NCBI GenBank assembly: GCA_014896315.1 | Contig: JADBKP010000005.1 | Coordinates: 235,844-299,843 of the forward strand | Length of the DNA stretch: 64,000 nucleotides | Reading direction: 5' to 3' | DNA from: Limnochordales bacterium | GTDB lineage: Bacteria; Bacillota; Limnochordia; Limnochordales; DUMU01 | Part shown: positions 54,137 to 62,165 of the stretch, in pieces | How positions within the stretch are numbered: the first letter of the stretch is position 1 | Layout: every line of letters begins with the position of its first letter | Position numbers and translations under genes: made by a program | Notes under the pieces: generated by a model | Database searches by the model: none | What the model saw: the letters and a program-made list of their open reading frames with translations, nothing else | What the model was told of the DNA's origin: nothing

Positions 54137-54166
54137 TTGACAGGAGCCACCATTCTTGTATAGGAT
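54137..54166 (+). promoter_or_regulatory. rho: Promoter of rho with a leader of about 200 bases
   Basis: TTGACA (54137-54142) is followed after 18 bases by TAGGAT (54161-54166). Transcription from here gives a leader of roughly 200 bases before ATG 54373. The leader contains GCCAG/CTGGC arms around a T-rich loop (54184-54208) and a compound hairpin in which GCCC (54292-54295) pairs with GGGC (54313-54316) and TGCG (54300-54303) with CGCA (54308-54311). I see no gene in this 319-base gap; Rho is known to limit its own synthesis through its leader. Confidence 0.6.
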
Positions 54167-54372
54167 ACTCTCTGGTGTTTCTCGCCAGCTGGATTCTTTT
54201 TTCTCTGGCAGGGCATAATCTATCCCGGTGGACACCCATCCTTCCGACTGCTCCCAGCGTTCAATGTTCCTACTGGTGCTTTGTGAGCAGCGCCCAGAGT
54301 GCGGGGACGCACGGGCTCAGTCCTATCATATTCTCTTCAGCAGGTCGATGACCAGAAAGGTGGACCGGTTAC

Positions 54373-55641
54373 ATGACTATTCGCGAGCTGGAGTCGAAAA
54401 CTTCGGCCGAGTTGCAGGAGATCGCCAAGGGGCTAGGGGTGCAAGGTGCTAGCCGATTGAGGAAAAAAGACCTGATAATTGAGATACTAAAGGCCCAAAC
54501 AGAGCAGGAAGGTCTGATCTTTACACGAGGTATTCTCGAAATCCTGCCAGAAGGTTACGGTTTTCTCCGCCTGCAAAACTACACCCCTTCCTCCGAGGAT
54601 GTTTATGTTTCTCCATCTCAGATACGCCGGCTCAACCTGCGCACAGGTGACCTGATACTGGGCCAGGTTAGGCGGCCTAAGGAGAGCGAGCGCTATCATG
54701 CGCTCCTGAAGGTGCTGGCGGTGAACATGGTCGATCCGGAAGAGGCAGCGCGTCGGCCCTACTTCGATGATCTTACCCCGGTTTATCCTTCGGAACGAAT
54801 TCACCTGGAAACAACTTCTTCGGAGATTGCAACCCGGCTGATCGACATAATGGCGCCGATCGGTAAAGGCCAGCGCGGGCTGATAGTCTCGCCTCCGAAG
54901 GCTGGTAAGACCACTCTACTAAAGAAGATTGCCAACGCTATAACCACCAACCATCCGGAAATAGAGTTGATGGTCCTGTTGGTGGACGAGCGACCGGAAG
55001 AGGTCACTGACATGCAGCGGTCGGTTCAGGGCGAAGTGATCAGCTCAACCTTTGACTTACCACCGGAAAACCATGTGCGGGTGGCGGATATTGTTCTAGA
55101 ACGGGCAAAACGGCTCGTAGAGCACGGGCGGGATGTTGCTATCCTTCTCGACAGCATCACCCGTCTGGCTCGAGCGCACAACCTGGTTGTGCCTCCCTCC
55201 GGTCGGACTCTGACGGGTGGTGTCGACCCGGCGGCGCTGCGCCGGCCCAAGCAGTTCTTCGGAGCGGCTCGCAAGCTGGAGGAAGGCGGCAGTCTCACCA
55301 TTCTCGCTACGGCGCTGATCGATACGGGCAGCCGGATGGACGATGTAATCTACGAGGAGTTCAAGGGTACGGGCAATATGGAGCTCCATCTGGACCGCAA
55401 ACTGGCTGAACGCCGTATCTTCCCCGCGGTCGACATTTATCGTTCCGGCACTCGCAAAGAAGAGCTATTGCTTACCGAGAAGGAGCTGGAGATGGTTTGG
55501 ATTCTGCGCAAGGCTCTTAGTTCCCTCGGAACGGCGGAAACCACTGACCTTCTTATCGATCGGTTGACGCACACTCGCAACAATCAGGAATTTGCCGATC
55601 TAATCCTGCATTCTACGTTTGCGGAGAACGTGCGGGCATAG
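54373..55641 (+). CDS. rho: Transcription termination factor Rho
   Basis: The 422-residue RNA helicase ends transcription. Order: Rho N-terminal SAP-like domain (about residues 1-40), the RNA-binding cold-shock domain with [14 protein letters not shown], and the ATPase domain with [26 protein letters not shown] (Walker A), [31 protein letters not shown] (Walker B) and [23 protein letters not shown] 54373 follows AAAGGTGG by about 10 bases. Length and motifs are normal. Confidence 0.97.
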   Translation: MTIRELESKTSAELQEIAKGLGVQGASRLRKKDLIIEILKAQTEQEGLIFTRGILEILPEGYGFLRLQNYTPSSEDVYVSPSQIRRLNLRTGDLILGQVRRPKESERYHALLKVLAVNMVDPEEAARRPYFDDLTPVYPSERIHLETTSSEIATRLIDIMAPIGKGQRGLIVSPPKAGKTTLLKKIANAITTNHPEIELMVLLVDERPEEVTDMQRSVQGEVISSTFDLPPENHVRVADIVLERAKRLVEHGRDVAILLDSITRLARAHNLVVPPSGRTLTGGVDPAALRRPKQFFGAARKLEEGGSLTILATALIDTGSRMDDVIYEEFKGTGNMELHLDRKLAERRIFPAVDIYRSGTRKEELLLTEKELEMVWILRKALSSLGTAETTDLLIDRLTHTRNNQEFADLILHSTFAENVRA

Positions 55642-55745
55642 AAAGGTGCAGGAATTGCTCCCCTCCTGTGGAAAAACGGTAGGCAGTAGCCGCCTGCTGC
55701 CGGTATCGGCGGTGGCAGATAGCCCGGACGCAGGAGGGAAGCCCG

Positions 55746-56945
55746 TTGCGGCGACGGACCGTACCCAGCAGGAGATCGCGCTACGGCCTGGCCGTCTTGG
55801 CACTGATTCTCGCAGCTTTGCTGGGAGGATCGCAACCGGCTGAGACCTATCCGATAGTGGACGACGAAGGGCCATTCATTGCAGCGGAAGCCGCTTGGCA
55901 AGCCACTTCGGAAACCACTCTCCCGGGGCTGCAGGTTGCGATCGATCCGGTTACTTTTCGGGAGACGACACTGTGGGGTGCGGCTCTACACACCCTCGCT
56001 TCCGACGAGGGATTCCTGCAGGGCGTTCTGGCGGCCTTCCGACCTTCCGCGTACGAGACGGGCGACCGCGGCTCCTCAGGTGGGGTAGCCCGCGGGCAGC
56101 CGGCGGAGGGATCTGGTTACACCCGCGCAGGGGTGTGGCTCGGCGGGCCACGTCTCCTCACCTACGAAATCAAAGCCGGTGACACCCTCTGGAGTCTTGC
56201 CGAGCGGTACGGCACCGATGTCGACACTCTGTTGCGGATCAACAACCTGAAAAGCCCCCATCGCCTCCGTTTGGGGCAGAAGATCCGCATCCTCACCGTA
56301 CCGGGTCTGGTCCATAGAGTGCGCCGGGGTGAAAGCGTAGAAAAAATCGCGCAGACCTACAAGATCTCCCCGGCCGCGATTATTATGGCCAACGACATTG
56401 ATGATCCCGATCATATCCGGGTTGGCCAGGAGCTGATCCTGCCGGGAGCGGTACCACCTCCGCCTCCCAAGCCGACGAGGCAGCTCAAGAGCCGTACGGC
56501 GGCGGCCAATCAGGCCCGGGCTCAGGAGAAGATCTCCCGGGAAAAAAGAGAAGATGTGGCGGCGCGTGGCGGAATCCCCTCGTTCACCTGGCCGGTGGCG
56601 GGACCGATCAGCTCTTACTACGGCCCGCGTTGGGGTATGGTTCACGAGGGGATCGATATTGCCGTTCCCACGGGAACTCCTGTCCGGGCGGCCGCGGGCG
56701 GCCAGGTCGTGTATGCCGGGACGTACGGTTCGTACGGTAAGCTGGTTATACTGGACCATGGCAACGGGATTACCACCCGCTACGGTCACAATTCGCGTAT
56801 TCTGGTGACGGTGGGAGAAAGAGTGGAGCGCGGAGATGTGATTGCCAGAAGTGGGAATACCGGCCGTTCCACGGGTCCCCACGTTCACTTCGAGATACGC
56901 AAAGACGGTCGTCCGCTCAACCCGCTGGGGTACTTGCCGCAATGA
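55746..56945 (+). CDS. LysM and M23 peptidase, cell-wall endopeptidase
   Basis: The 399-residue protein has a signal peptide or anchor (about residues 12-30), two LysM peptidoglycan-binding repeats (YEIKAGDTLWSLAERYGTDVD and HRVRRGESVEKIAQTYKISPA, about residues 140-240), a coiled basic linker, and a C-terminal M23 metallopeptidase domain. The zinc site is seen as HEGIDIAVPTGTPV and PHVHFEIR. The enzyme should cut peptidoglycan cross-bridges outside the membrane. TTG 55746 with AGGAGGGAAG about 8 bases upstream is the start. Confidence 0.92.
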   Translation: MRRRTVPSRRSRYGLAVLALILAALLGGSQPAETYPIVDDEGPFIAAEAAWQATSETTLPGLQVAIDPVTFRETTLWGAALHTLASDEGFLQGVLAAFRPSAYETGDRGSSGGVARGQPAEGSGYTRAGVWLGGPRLLTYEIKAGDTLWSLAERYGTDVDTLLRINNLKSPHRLRLGQKIRILTVPGLVHRVRRGESVEKIAQTYKISPAAIIMANDIDDPDHIRVGQELILPGAVPPPPPKPTRQLKSRTAAANQARAQEKISREKREDVAARGGIPSFTWPVAGPISSYYGPRWGMVHEGIDIAVPTGTPVRAAAGGQVVYAGTYGSYGKLVILDHGNGITTRYGHNSRILVTVGERVERGDVIARSGNTGRSTGPHVHFEIRKDGRPLNPLGYLPQ

Positions 56946-56965
56946 GTGCAGTCGGTTTCCGGGGG

Positions 56966-56994
56966 TTGAGAACCGATGTTAGAGGTGTTATACT
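56966..56994 (+). promoter_or_regulatory. rpmE: Promoter of rpmE
   Basis: TTGAGA (56966-56971), 17 bases, then TATACT (56989-56994) with an upstream TG make a strong SigA promoter about 34 bases before the L31 start. Confidence 0.75.
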
Positions 56995-57027
56995 ACCCGG
57001 TGTCGCACGGGGAGGGGTAGTTCATCG

Positions 57028-57240
57028 ATGAAGCAGGGTATTCACCCGACTATGTACAGGACCACCGTCACTTGTGCCTGCGGGAACCGGTTCGAAACCA
57101 TGTCGACGAAGAAAGAGATCCGGGTCGAGATCTGTTCCAGCTGCCATCCATTCTACACCGGTGAGAAACAGCGCCTGGTTGATACCACAGGCCGGGTGGA
57201 GCGTTTCCAGCGCAAGTGGGCCAAGACAGATCAGGTTTAG
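57028..57240 (+). CDS. rpmE: 50S ribosomal protein L31 (zinc-binding form)
   Basis: The 70-residue protein is the full-length zinc-binding L31: Cys16, Cys18, Cys36 and Cys39 hold the metal, and [18 protein letters not shown] and [22 protein letters not shown] are family hallmarks. GGGGAGGGG lies upstream of ATG 57028. It has its own promoter and a strong terminator, so it is monocistronic. Confidence 0.97.
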   Translation: MKQGIHPTMYRTTVTCACGNRFETMSTKKEIRVEICSSCHPFYTGEKQRLVDTTGRVERFQRKWAKTDQV

Positions 57241-57263
57241 GAAAGAGCTGGCAGAGCCTTGGG

Positions 57264-57296
57264 AGGGCAGGCTGCGCGGGGCGGTCTGCTCTTTTT
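57264..57296 (+). terminator. rpmE: Rho-independent terminator of rpmE
   Basis: Twelve base pairs (AGGGCAGGCTGC with GCGGTCTGCTCT, counting G-T pairs) enclose a 5-base loop (GCGGG) and are followed by TTTTT. Confidence 0.75.
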
Positions 57297-57348
57297 CGTT
57301 CCCGCAACTCTGCTGCCTGCTTGCTGACACCCGGTGAGGGGGAGAGAG

Positions 57349-58368
57349 GTGGATTCCGGCACAACCGTGGAAACTGCCGCCTTGTTCCGGGAGGCAGGCT
57401 GGCGAATTGGAAATGTTCATCTGGAAAACCGGGTCGTGCTCGCACCCATGGCGGGGGCGACCGATTCAGTCTTCCGGCGGCTGGCCCGCGAAGCTGGTGC
57501 GGGGCTGGTTTGCGGGGAGCTGATCTCGGCGCGCGCCCTGGTCATGAACAACCGACGCACCGAACGTTATCTGCGCATCGATCCGGCGGAGCATCCTGTC
57601 TCGCTGCAGCTTTTCGGCTCGGATCCTGAAGTGATGGCCGAAGCTGCCGAGAAAGTGGCCGCTGCGGGGGCCGACATCATCGACGTCAACCTTGGCTGCC
57701 CGGTTCCCAAAGTGATTGGGGGCGGAGACGGGTGTGCGCTTATGCTCAATCCGGACCTGGTGGGCCGTATTGTCGAGGCTATGGTGCGGGCCGTCAGCCC
57801 TGTTCCGGTCACCGTCAAGATGCGCCGGGGTTGGGATGCGGCGCATGAAAACGCGGTAGAGGTAGCCCAAGCGGCAGCGGCCGCCGGAGCGGCTGCCATC
57901 GCGGTACACGGGCGTTTTCGCCACCAGCATCACCAGGGCCCGGTAGATCTCGGAGTCATCGCCGCAGTTCGGGCCGCTGTCTCTGTTCCCGTTATCGGCA
58001 ATGGAGGTATCAGCAGCCCTGCTGACGCCGTCCGGATGGTGCGGGAGACGGGTTGTGACGCCGTGATGGTGGGCCAGGCGGCGCTTGGCAATCCGTGGTT
58101 GCTCGGGGAGATAGCGGCCGTGTTGTCCGGGCGGCCTGTGCCGCCGCCACCCACTCAGCGGGAGAGGGTGGAGATGGCAATACGGCACCTGCAAGCCTTC
58201 ATCGCCCTGGAGGGTGAAAAGGCACTGCCAGCGATGCGAAAGCACCTGGCCTGGTACATTAAGGGTATTCCCGGAGCAGCGCGGATCCGCGACCAGATCA
58301 ACCATATGGAACGTTCTGACGAAGTTATAAGGCTTTTGCGGCAGTATCAGGAAGCTCTCTCCGATTGA
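57349..58368 (+). CDS. dusB: tRNA-dihydrouridine synthase
   Basis: The enzyme has about 339 residues and reduces uridine in tRNA with FMN and NADPH. The barrel motifs are VVLAPMAGATDSVFRRLA, SVQLF-like VSLQLFGSDPEVMAEAA, IIDVNLGCPVPKVIGGGDGCALM (with the catalytic cysteine), VTVKMRRGWD, IAVHGRFRHQ and VPVIGNGGI. The C-terminal helical domain ends at about residue 335. GTG 57349 follows GGGGGAGAGAG; GTG 57334 is an alternative. A near-perfect terminator follows. Confidence 0.94.
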   Translation: MDSGTTVETAALFREAGWRIGNVHLENRVVLAPMAGATDSVFRRLAREAGAGLVCGELISARALVMNNRRTERYLRIDPAEHPVSLQLFGSDPEVMAEAAEKVAAAGADIIDVNLGCPVPKVIGGGDGCALMLNPDLVGRIVEAMVRAVSPVPVTVKMRRGWDAAHENAVEVAQAAAAAGAAAIAVHGRFRHQHHQGPVDLGVIAAVRAAVSVPVIGNGGISSPADAVRMVRETGCDAVMVGQAALGNPWLLGEIAAVLSGRPVPPPPTQRERVEMAIRHLQAFIALEGEKALPAMRKHLAWYIKGIPGAARIRDQINHMERSDEVIRLLRQYQEALSD

Positions 58369-58377
58369 CGCTTGCCC

Positions 58378-58413
58378 GCCGGCCAGGCTTGCATGTCCTG
58401 GGCGGCTTTTGTT
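58378..58413 (+). terminator. dusB: Rho-independent terminator of dusB
   Basis: GCCGGCCAGG (58378-58387) pairs with CCTGGGCGGC (58397-58406) around a 9-base loop with one G-G mismatch; TTTTGTT follows. Confidence 0.8.
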
Positions 58414-58418
58414 ATGCT
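58389..58418 (+). promoter_or_regulatory. Promoter of the HTH regulator operon
   Basis: TTGCAT (58389-58394) and TATGCT (58413-58418) are 18 bases apart. The -35 lies in the loop of the dusB terminator. Confidence 0.45.
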
Positions 58419-58424
58419 AGGGGT

Positions 58425-58442
58425 GTGCACATAACTGTGCAC
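58425..58442. promoter_or_regulatory. Palindromic operator before the HTH regulator
   Basis: GTGCACA (58425-58431) and TGTGCAC (58436-58442) form perfect 7-base arms around TAAC. The site sits just after the -10 box, at the expected transcription start, so a repressor bound here would block the operon. Confidence 0.65.
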
Positions 58443-58477
58443 CATGGGGTCGCGGCAGCGGATCGGGAGGGAGCAGG

Positions 58478-59032
58478 GTGGAACGGCTGGTACGGATCGG
58501 CGACAAAGTGATCGACACCGAAAAGATAACGCAGTGCCTGCGTGAAATCCTCTCCCTGAGGGCGTCAGGCCTCTCTCAACAGGAGACGGCCGAACGGCTG
58601 GGGCTGGACCGCAGCTTCATCTCCAGGCTGGAGAGCCTGGGCGAATTGCGCAAGGGAAACCGGGTAGCGCTGATCGGTTTTCCGGTTTCTAATAAGGCTG
58701 AGCTGGAGAAGGTTGCCAGGGAGAGCGGAGTGGAGTTTATCCTCTTGTTTACCAATGAGGAACGGTGGGAGTACGCGAGAAGCCGTGGTGGCGCCCAGCT
58801 GCTCAATGAGCTGATGTCCCTCCTCAACCAGCTGCGAGAGTTCGATACTGTGGTCTTTCTCGGATCAGACATGCGAATTCGCATGGTACGTGGGCTGCTC
58901 GAGGAGAAGTTGATCCCCTGGGAACTCGGACCATCGCCTTTGACCGAGGATTGTTACGTGGATCCTGACCGTTTGCGAGTGTTGCTGGCAGCGGTTACCG
59001 GTGGGAGCGCAGAACGCCCGGCGCAGCGGTAA
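58478..59032 (+). CDS. HTH-domain transcriptional regulator
   Basis: The 184-residue protein has an N-terminal helix-turn-helix of the Xre/homeodomain-like kind (LRASGLSQQETAERLGLDRSF, then ISRLESLGELRKG, about residues 26-60). The C-terminal two thirds, beginning VALIGFPVSNKAELEKVA, looks like an alpha/beta sensor domain. It is the first gene of a three-gene set with the quinate-dehydrogenase-family and acyl-ACP-reductase-like genes, and probably regulates them by binding the 58425-58442 palindrome. GTG 58478 follows GGAGGG by about 6 bases. Confidence 0.8.
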   Translation: MERLVRIGDKVIDTEKITQCLREILSLRASGLSQQETAERLGLDRSFISRLESLGELRKGNRVALIGFPVSNKAELEKVARESGVEFILLFTNEERWEYARSRGGAQLLNELMSLLNQLREFDTVVFLGSDMRIRMVRGLLEEKLIPWELGPSPLTEDCYVDPDRLRVLLAAVTGGSAERPAQR

Positions 59033-59057
59033 GGGTCCTCGAAAGGGAGCGGTTCTC

Positions 59058-60071
59058 ATGAAACGCGTGGTGAGCGTCAGCATCGGCTCGTCCCGTCGCA
59101 ATCATGTAGTCGTAACGGAGATCATGGGGGAGGCTTTCCAGATCGAGCGAGTCGGTACGGATGGGAGCCTTGCTCGGGCTGAGGAGCTCATCCGGAAGCT
59201 GGACGGGAAAGTGGCCGCTTTCGGCCTGGGTGGCATCGATCTGTACCTTTATGCGGGGGATCGCCGCTACACAATCAAGGATGCTCGCCGCCTGGCGCAG
59301 GTGGCCCGCATTACCCCGGTGGCTGACGGGAGCGGGTTGAAACAGAGTCTGGAGCGGAAGGTAGTTCACCTGCTGGCAGACGATCCCCGGGTGCGGCTGC
59401 GGGGGCGTAAGGTGCTGCTGGTCTCGGCTCTCGACCGCTTCGGAATGGCGGAGGCATTTACCGAAATAGGGGCGGCACTCTGCATGGGCGATGCCATGTT
59501 CGCTCTGGGGATACCGCTGCCGATCCGCTCTTTCAGAACCATCCGCGTCCTGGCGCGGCTGTTTTTGCCCATCATCACGCAGCTGCCTTTCGAGTGGATC
59601 TATCCGACGGGAGATAAGCAGGCACAGAACACTCCCCGTTTTGAGAAGTTCTTCGAGGCGGCAGAGGTGATCGCCGGCGATTTTCACTACGTTTACCGCT
59701 ACATGCCTCCCCGGCTCGATGGCAAGATAATCCTCACCAACACGGTAACTGGTGAAGACAGAGATGAGCTCGCACGCCGGGGAGCAGCGTGGCTGATCAC
59801 GACAACGCCGGAACTAAATGGCCGTTCATTTGGAACCAACGTGCTGGAAGCCTTATTGCTGGCCATCACGGGCAAGCGCAGCGGTGAACTGTCGGGCGAC
59901 GACTACCTTGCACTTCTTGATAAGATCGGATTCTCGCCGCGGGTCGAGAATCTGCAAAGGGCTGCTTCGGCGGCTCTTTCCGCCGATGCCGGCACCGGTG
60001 ATGCACCGGGCCGGGCGGGGGAAGCGCAGGCTGCCGTGGCCGCTTCAGGGGAGTATCCGAAACGTTGCTGA
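59058..60071 (+). CDS. 'Quinate 5-dehydrogenase' family protein (function doubtful)
   Basis: The 337-residue protein matches proteins annotated as quinate 5-dehydrogenase in clostridial thermophiles. N-terminal VSVSIGSSRRNHVVVTEIMG, AAFGLGGIDLYLYAGDRRYTIKDA and later LPFEWIYPTGDKQ are its recognisable stretches. No clear GxGxxG dehydrogenase motif is seen at the usual position, so the name rests on family convention only. The C-terminal tail is Ala/Gly-rich. ATG 59058 follows AAAGGGAG by eight bases. It always travels with the next gene in my recollection of such genomes; that should be tested. Confidence 0.6.
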   Translation: MKRVVSVSIGSSRRNHVVVTEIMGEAFQIERVGTDGSLARAEELIRKLDGKVAAFGLGGIDLYLYAGDRRYTIKDARRLAQVARITPVADGSGLKQSLERKVVHLLADDPRVRLRGRKVLLVSALDRFGMAEAFTEIGAALCMGDAMFALGIPLPIRSFRTIRVLARLFLPIITQLPFEWIYPTGDKQAQNTPRFEKFFEAAEVIAGDFHYVYRYMPPRLDGKIILTNTVTGEDRDELARRGAAWLITTTPELNGRSFGTNVLEALLLAITGKRSGELSGDDYLALLDKIGFSPRVENLQRAASAALSADAGTGDAPGRAGEAQAAVAASGEYPKRC

Positions 60072-60114
60072 TTGTGTCAGCAGTCATTGTACTACCCGAT
60101 CAGGAGGAAGGCCC

Positions 60115-61335
60115 ATGAATCGTTTCGCCTTCATCATTCACCCTATCGAAGCAGAAGATATCGCGCGCAAGTTTCCCGCAGCTCGCTGGTTCCCCCTGCC
60201 CTGGGTCGAAAGGGCGGCCAGTTACCTTCCACCGCTGGTGGCTTCGGAGATCAAAGGGGTACGGTCAGCTACCGGGGTCGAAACCGAAGGATGGTTCATT
60301 GGGTTGCCCTTGAGCAGCCGGCTCTTCTTTGAGCTTCCGGAGACCAGGGTGATTGAAAAGATTATCCGCTGTGCCCGGATCGCAGAGAGGCTGGGAGCCG
60401 GGATTGTCGGGCTGGGGGCGATGACATCGGTGGTGGGAGATGCGGGCATCACAATTGCCAGAAACACCCGCATAGCCGTAACCACCGGAAACAGTTACAC
60501 GGTGGCTGCCGCCCTGCAGGGGCTTTTCTGGGCGGCCAACCGGCTCGGCTACGACCCGCACCGCACACCTATAGCCATATTGGGCGGAAGCGGCTCGATT
60601 GGGAGCGCTTGCGCCCGCATCCTGGCCCGGCAGGGCTACGACCTTGTCTTGGCCGCGCGCCGCCGGGAGAAACTGGAAGAACTTCGAGAGCGGATCAAGG
60701 CTGAGACCGGGAAGGATGTGTTGGTGACCACAAGCATCAAAGAAGCGCTACAACAGGCCGACCTGGTACTGGCAGTGACTTCAGCTCTGGATGCTGTGGT
60801 CGAACCCGGCGATCTGCGGCCGGGGGCAATTGTGTGCGATGTGGCCCGACCCCGCAACGTCTCCAAACAGGTGGCGGCAGTACGTGATGACGTGCTGGTC
60901 TTCGAGGGCGGGGCTGTCGAGGTACCGGGGGAGGTGGACTTCGGGCTTGATTTTGGTTTTCCGCCCCGCCAGGCGTACGCCTGCATGGCAGAGACCATGA
61001 TCCTGGCCCTCGAGAACAGGCTCGAGCCTTTCAGCCTCGGGCGCGACCTGGATGTGGATAAAGTCGAAGAGATTGCACGACTGGCGGAGAAACACGGGTT
61101 CCGACTGGCCGGGTTGCGTTCGTTCGAACGAGCGCTGAGTGAAGAAGAGCTTGATCGGGTGGCGGAGCGAGCCAGGGCGCGGCGCCGGGCGGCGGCGAGT
61201 CTGCGCAGGGACGCTCAGGGAGCGACAAGCCAGGCGCTGGCGAGCCGTTCCCGGCAGGAGCAGGAGCAGGAGCAGCGGGCACATGGGGCGGAGGCCCTTA
61301 CGGCAACCGTACCGGCGACGGATACGGTCAAGTAG
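60115..61335 (+). CDS. Acyl-ACP reductase-like (AAR-type) oxidoreductase
   Basis: The 406-residue protein, often named shikimate dehydrogenase-like, follows the cyanobacterial long-chain acyl-ACP reductase closely. Shared features are SATGVETEGWFIG, LGAMTSVVGDAG, TTGNSYTVAAALQGLF, the NADPH site ILGGSGSIGSACARILA (about residue 156), then VFEGGAVEVPG, RQAYACMAETMILALEN with the cysteine at residue 290 (matching the catalytic Cys294 of the Synechococcus enzyme), and EEIARLAEKHGFRLAGL. It is probably an acyl-thioester reductase or related enzyme; no aldehyde-deformylating oxygenase is nearby. A charged, Gln/Glu-rich tail is extra. AGGAGGAAGG precedes ATG 60115. Confidence 0.75.
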   Translation: MNRFAFIIHPIEAEDIARKFPAARWFPLPWVERAASYLPPLVASEIKGVRSATGVETEGWFIGLPLSSRLFFELPETRVIEKIIRCARIAERLGAGIVGLGAMTSVVGDAGITIARNTRIAVTTGNSYTVAAALQGLFWAANRLGYDPHRTPIAILGGSGSIGSACARILARQGYDLVLAARRREKLEELRERIKAETGKDVLVTTSIKEALQQADLVLAVTSALDAVVEPGDLRPGAIVCDVARPRNVSKQVAAVRDDVLVFEGGAVEVPGEVDFGLDFGFPPRQAYACMAETMILALENRLEPFSLGRDLDVDKVEEIARLAEKHGFRLAGLRSFERALSEEELDRVAERARARRRAAASLRRDAQGATSQALASRSRQEQEQEQRAHGAEALTATVPATDTVK

Positions 61336-61361
61336 GCGGTTGGCCTCGCGATCGGCGACGC

Positions 61362-61390
61362 TTGACAGCCATCCTCGCCATCCCTATAAT
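61362..61390 (+). promoter_or_regulatory. greA: Consensus promoter of the greA-lysS operon
   Basis: TTGACA (61362-61367), exactly 17 bases, and TATAAT (61385-61390) match the SigA consensus at all twelve positions. It yields a leader of about 185 bases before ATG 61582. Confidence 0.9.
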
Positions 61391-61473
61391 TGTCTGCGAC
61401 TCTGTGAGTGCCTGGCTGGTAGAGCCAAGATCAGCAGAAAAGCATGTGAGCACCGACAGGAATGCTGCAGGGG

Positions 61474-61502
61474 CGGCCGCGGCAGGAAGTGCCGGGGCCG
61501 CA
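61474..61502 (+). promoter_or_regulatory. Very stable hairpin in the greA leader
   Basis: GCGGCC and CGGCA (61474-61485) pair with TGCCG and GGCCGC (61491-61502), giving eleven base pairs, one G-G mismatch and a 5-base loop. No T tract follows, so it is not a simple terminator. A second, small hairpin (GGTAT/ATACC, near 61529-61545) lies before the ribosome site. Confidence 0.7.
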
Positions 61503-61581
61503 TGTTGCCTCCTGGGGTGCTTATTATGGTATATGGCTCATACCGGCTAGCAGGGGAGAATCACGGGTGAGGAGAGAGAGT

Positions 61582-62052
61582 ATGGCTGACAAAGAAGTGC
61601 TCCTGACCCCGGAAGGACTGCAAAAGCTGGAGGAAGAGCTGGACTACCTGAAGCGTGTTCGCAGGCGGGAGGTGGCCGCCCGCATCAAGCAGGCACTGGA
61701 GTTTGGTGACATTTCGGAAAACTCCGAATACGACGATGCCAAGAATGAACAGGCCTTCGTAGAAGGTCGGATCTTGCAACTGGAGAAAATGCTGAGCAAT
61801 GCCCGGCTCGTGTCGGGGGAGGGCAAGAGCGAGACTGTTACCGTCGGCAGCCGGGTCCGGCTGCTCGACCTCGACCGCGGGGAAGAGGTGGAGTACACGA
61901 TCGTTGGCTCGGCCGAAGCCAACCCCGCGCAGTTCAAGATCTCCAACGAGTCGCCGGTCGGCCGCGCGCTGATCGGACAGCGGGCGGGCCAGGAAGTTAC
62001 CATCCAGGTTCCCGCCGGAGTACTGCACTATAAGATTCTGGCAGTGCAGTAA
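61582..62052 (+). CDS. greA: Transcription elongation factor GreA
   Basis: The 156-residue factor rescues paused RNA polymerase by stimulating transcript cleavage. The N-terminal coiled coil carries the acidic tip in EFGDISENSEYDDAKNEQA, and the C-terminal globular domain has VTVGSRVRLLDLD and ISNESPVGRALIGQRAGQEV. ATG 61582 follows GGAGAGAGAG closely. Length is normal. lysS follows about 110 bases downstream, with no terminator between, so they probably share the consensus promoter at 61362. Confidence 0.97.
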   Translation: MADKEVLLTPEGLQKLEEELDYLKRVRRREVAARIKQALEFGDISENSEYDDAKNEQAFVEGRILQLEKMLSNARLVSGEGKSETVTVGSRVRLLDLDRGEEVEYTIVGSAEANPAQFKISNESPVGRALIGQRAGQEVTIQVPAGVLHYKILAVQ

Positions 62053-62165
62053 CGGTTATCCAGGTCCTGAGTGAGTGTTACAGCAAGTGTCGGCGGCGGC
62101 CGAAGGCAGCAGAGGCTCGCCTCCTGCCTCGCCGGGATGCTGGCCGATAGCAAGGGAAGGCGTCT

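Noticed and set aside
61400..61445. tRNA-like GGTAGAGC in the greA leader
   Set aside because: No T-loop GTTCRA, no matching acceptor stem; only a local GGCT/AGCC hairpin.
61362..61550. 62-codon frame before greA with a hydrophobic end
   Set aside because: Its start codon is the -35 box of a full-consensus promoter, so it cannot be translated from that transcript.
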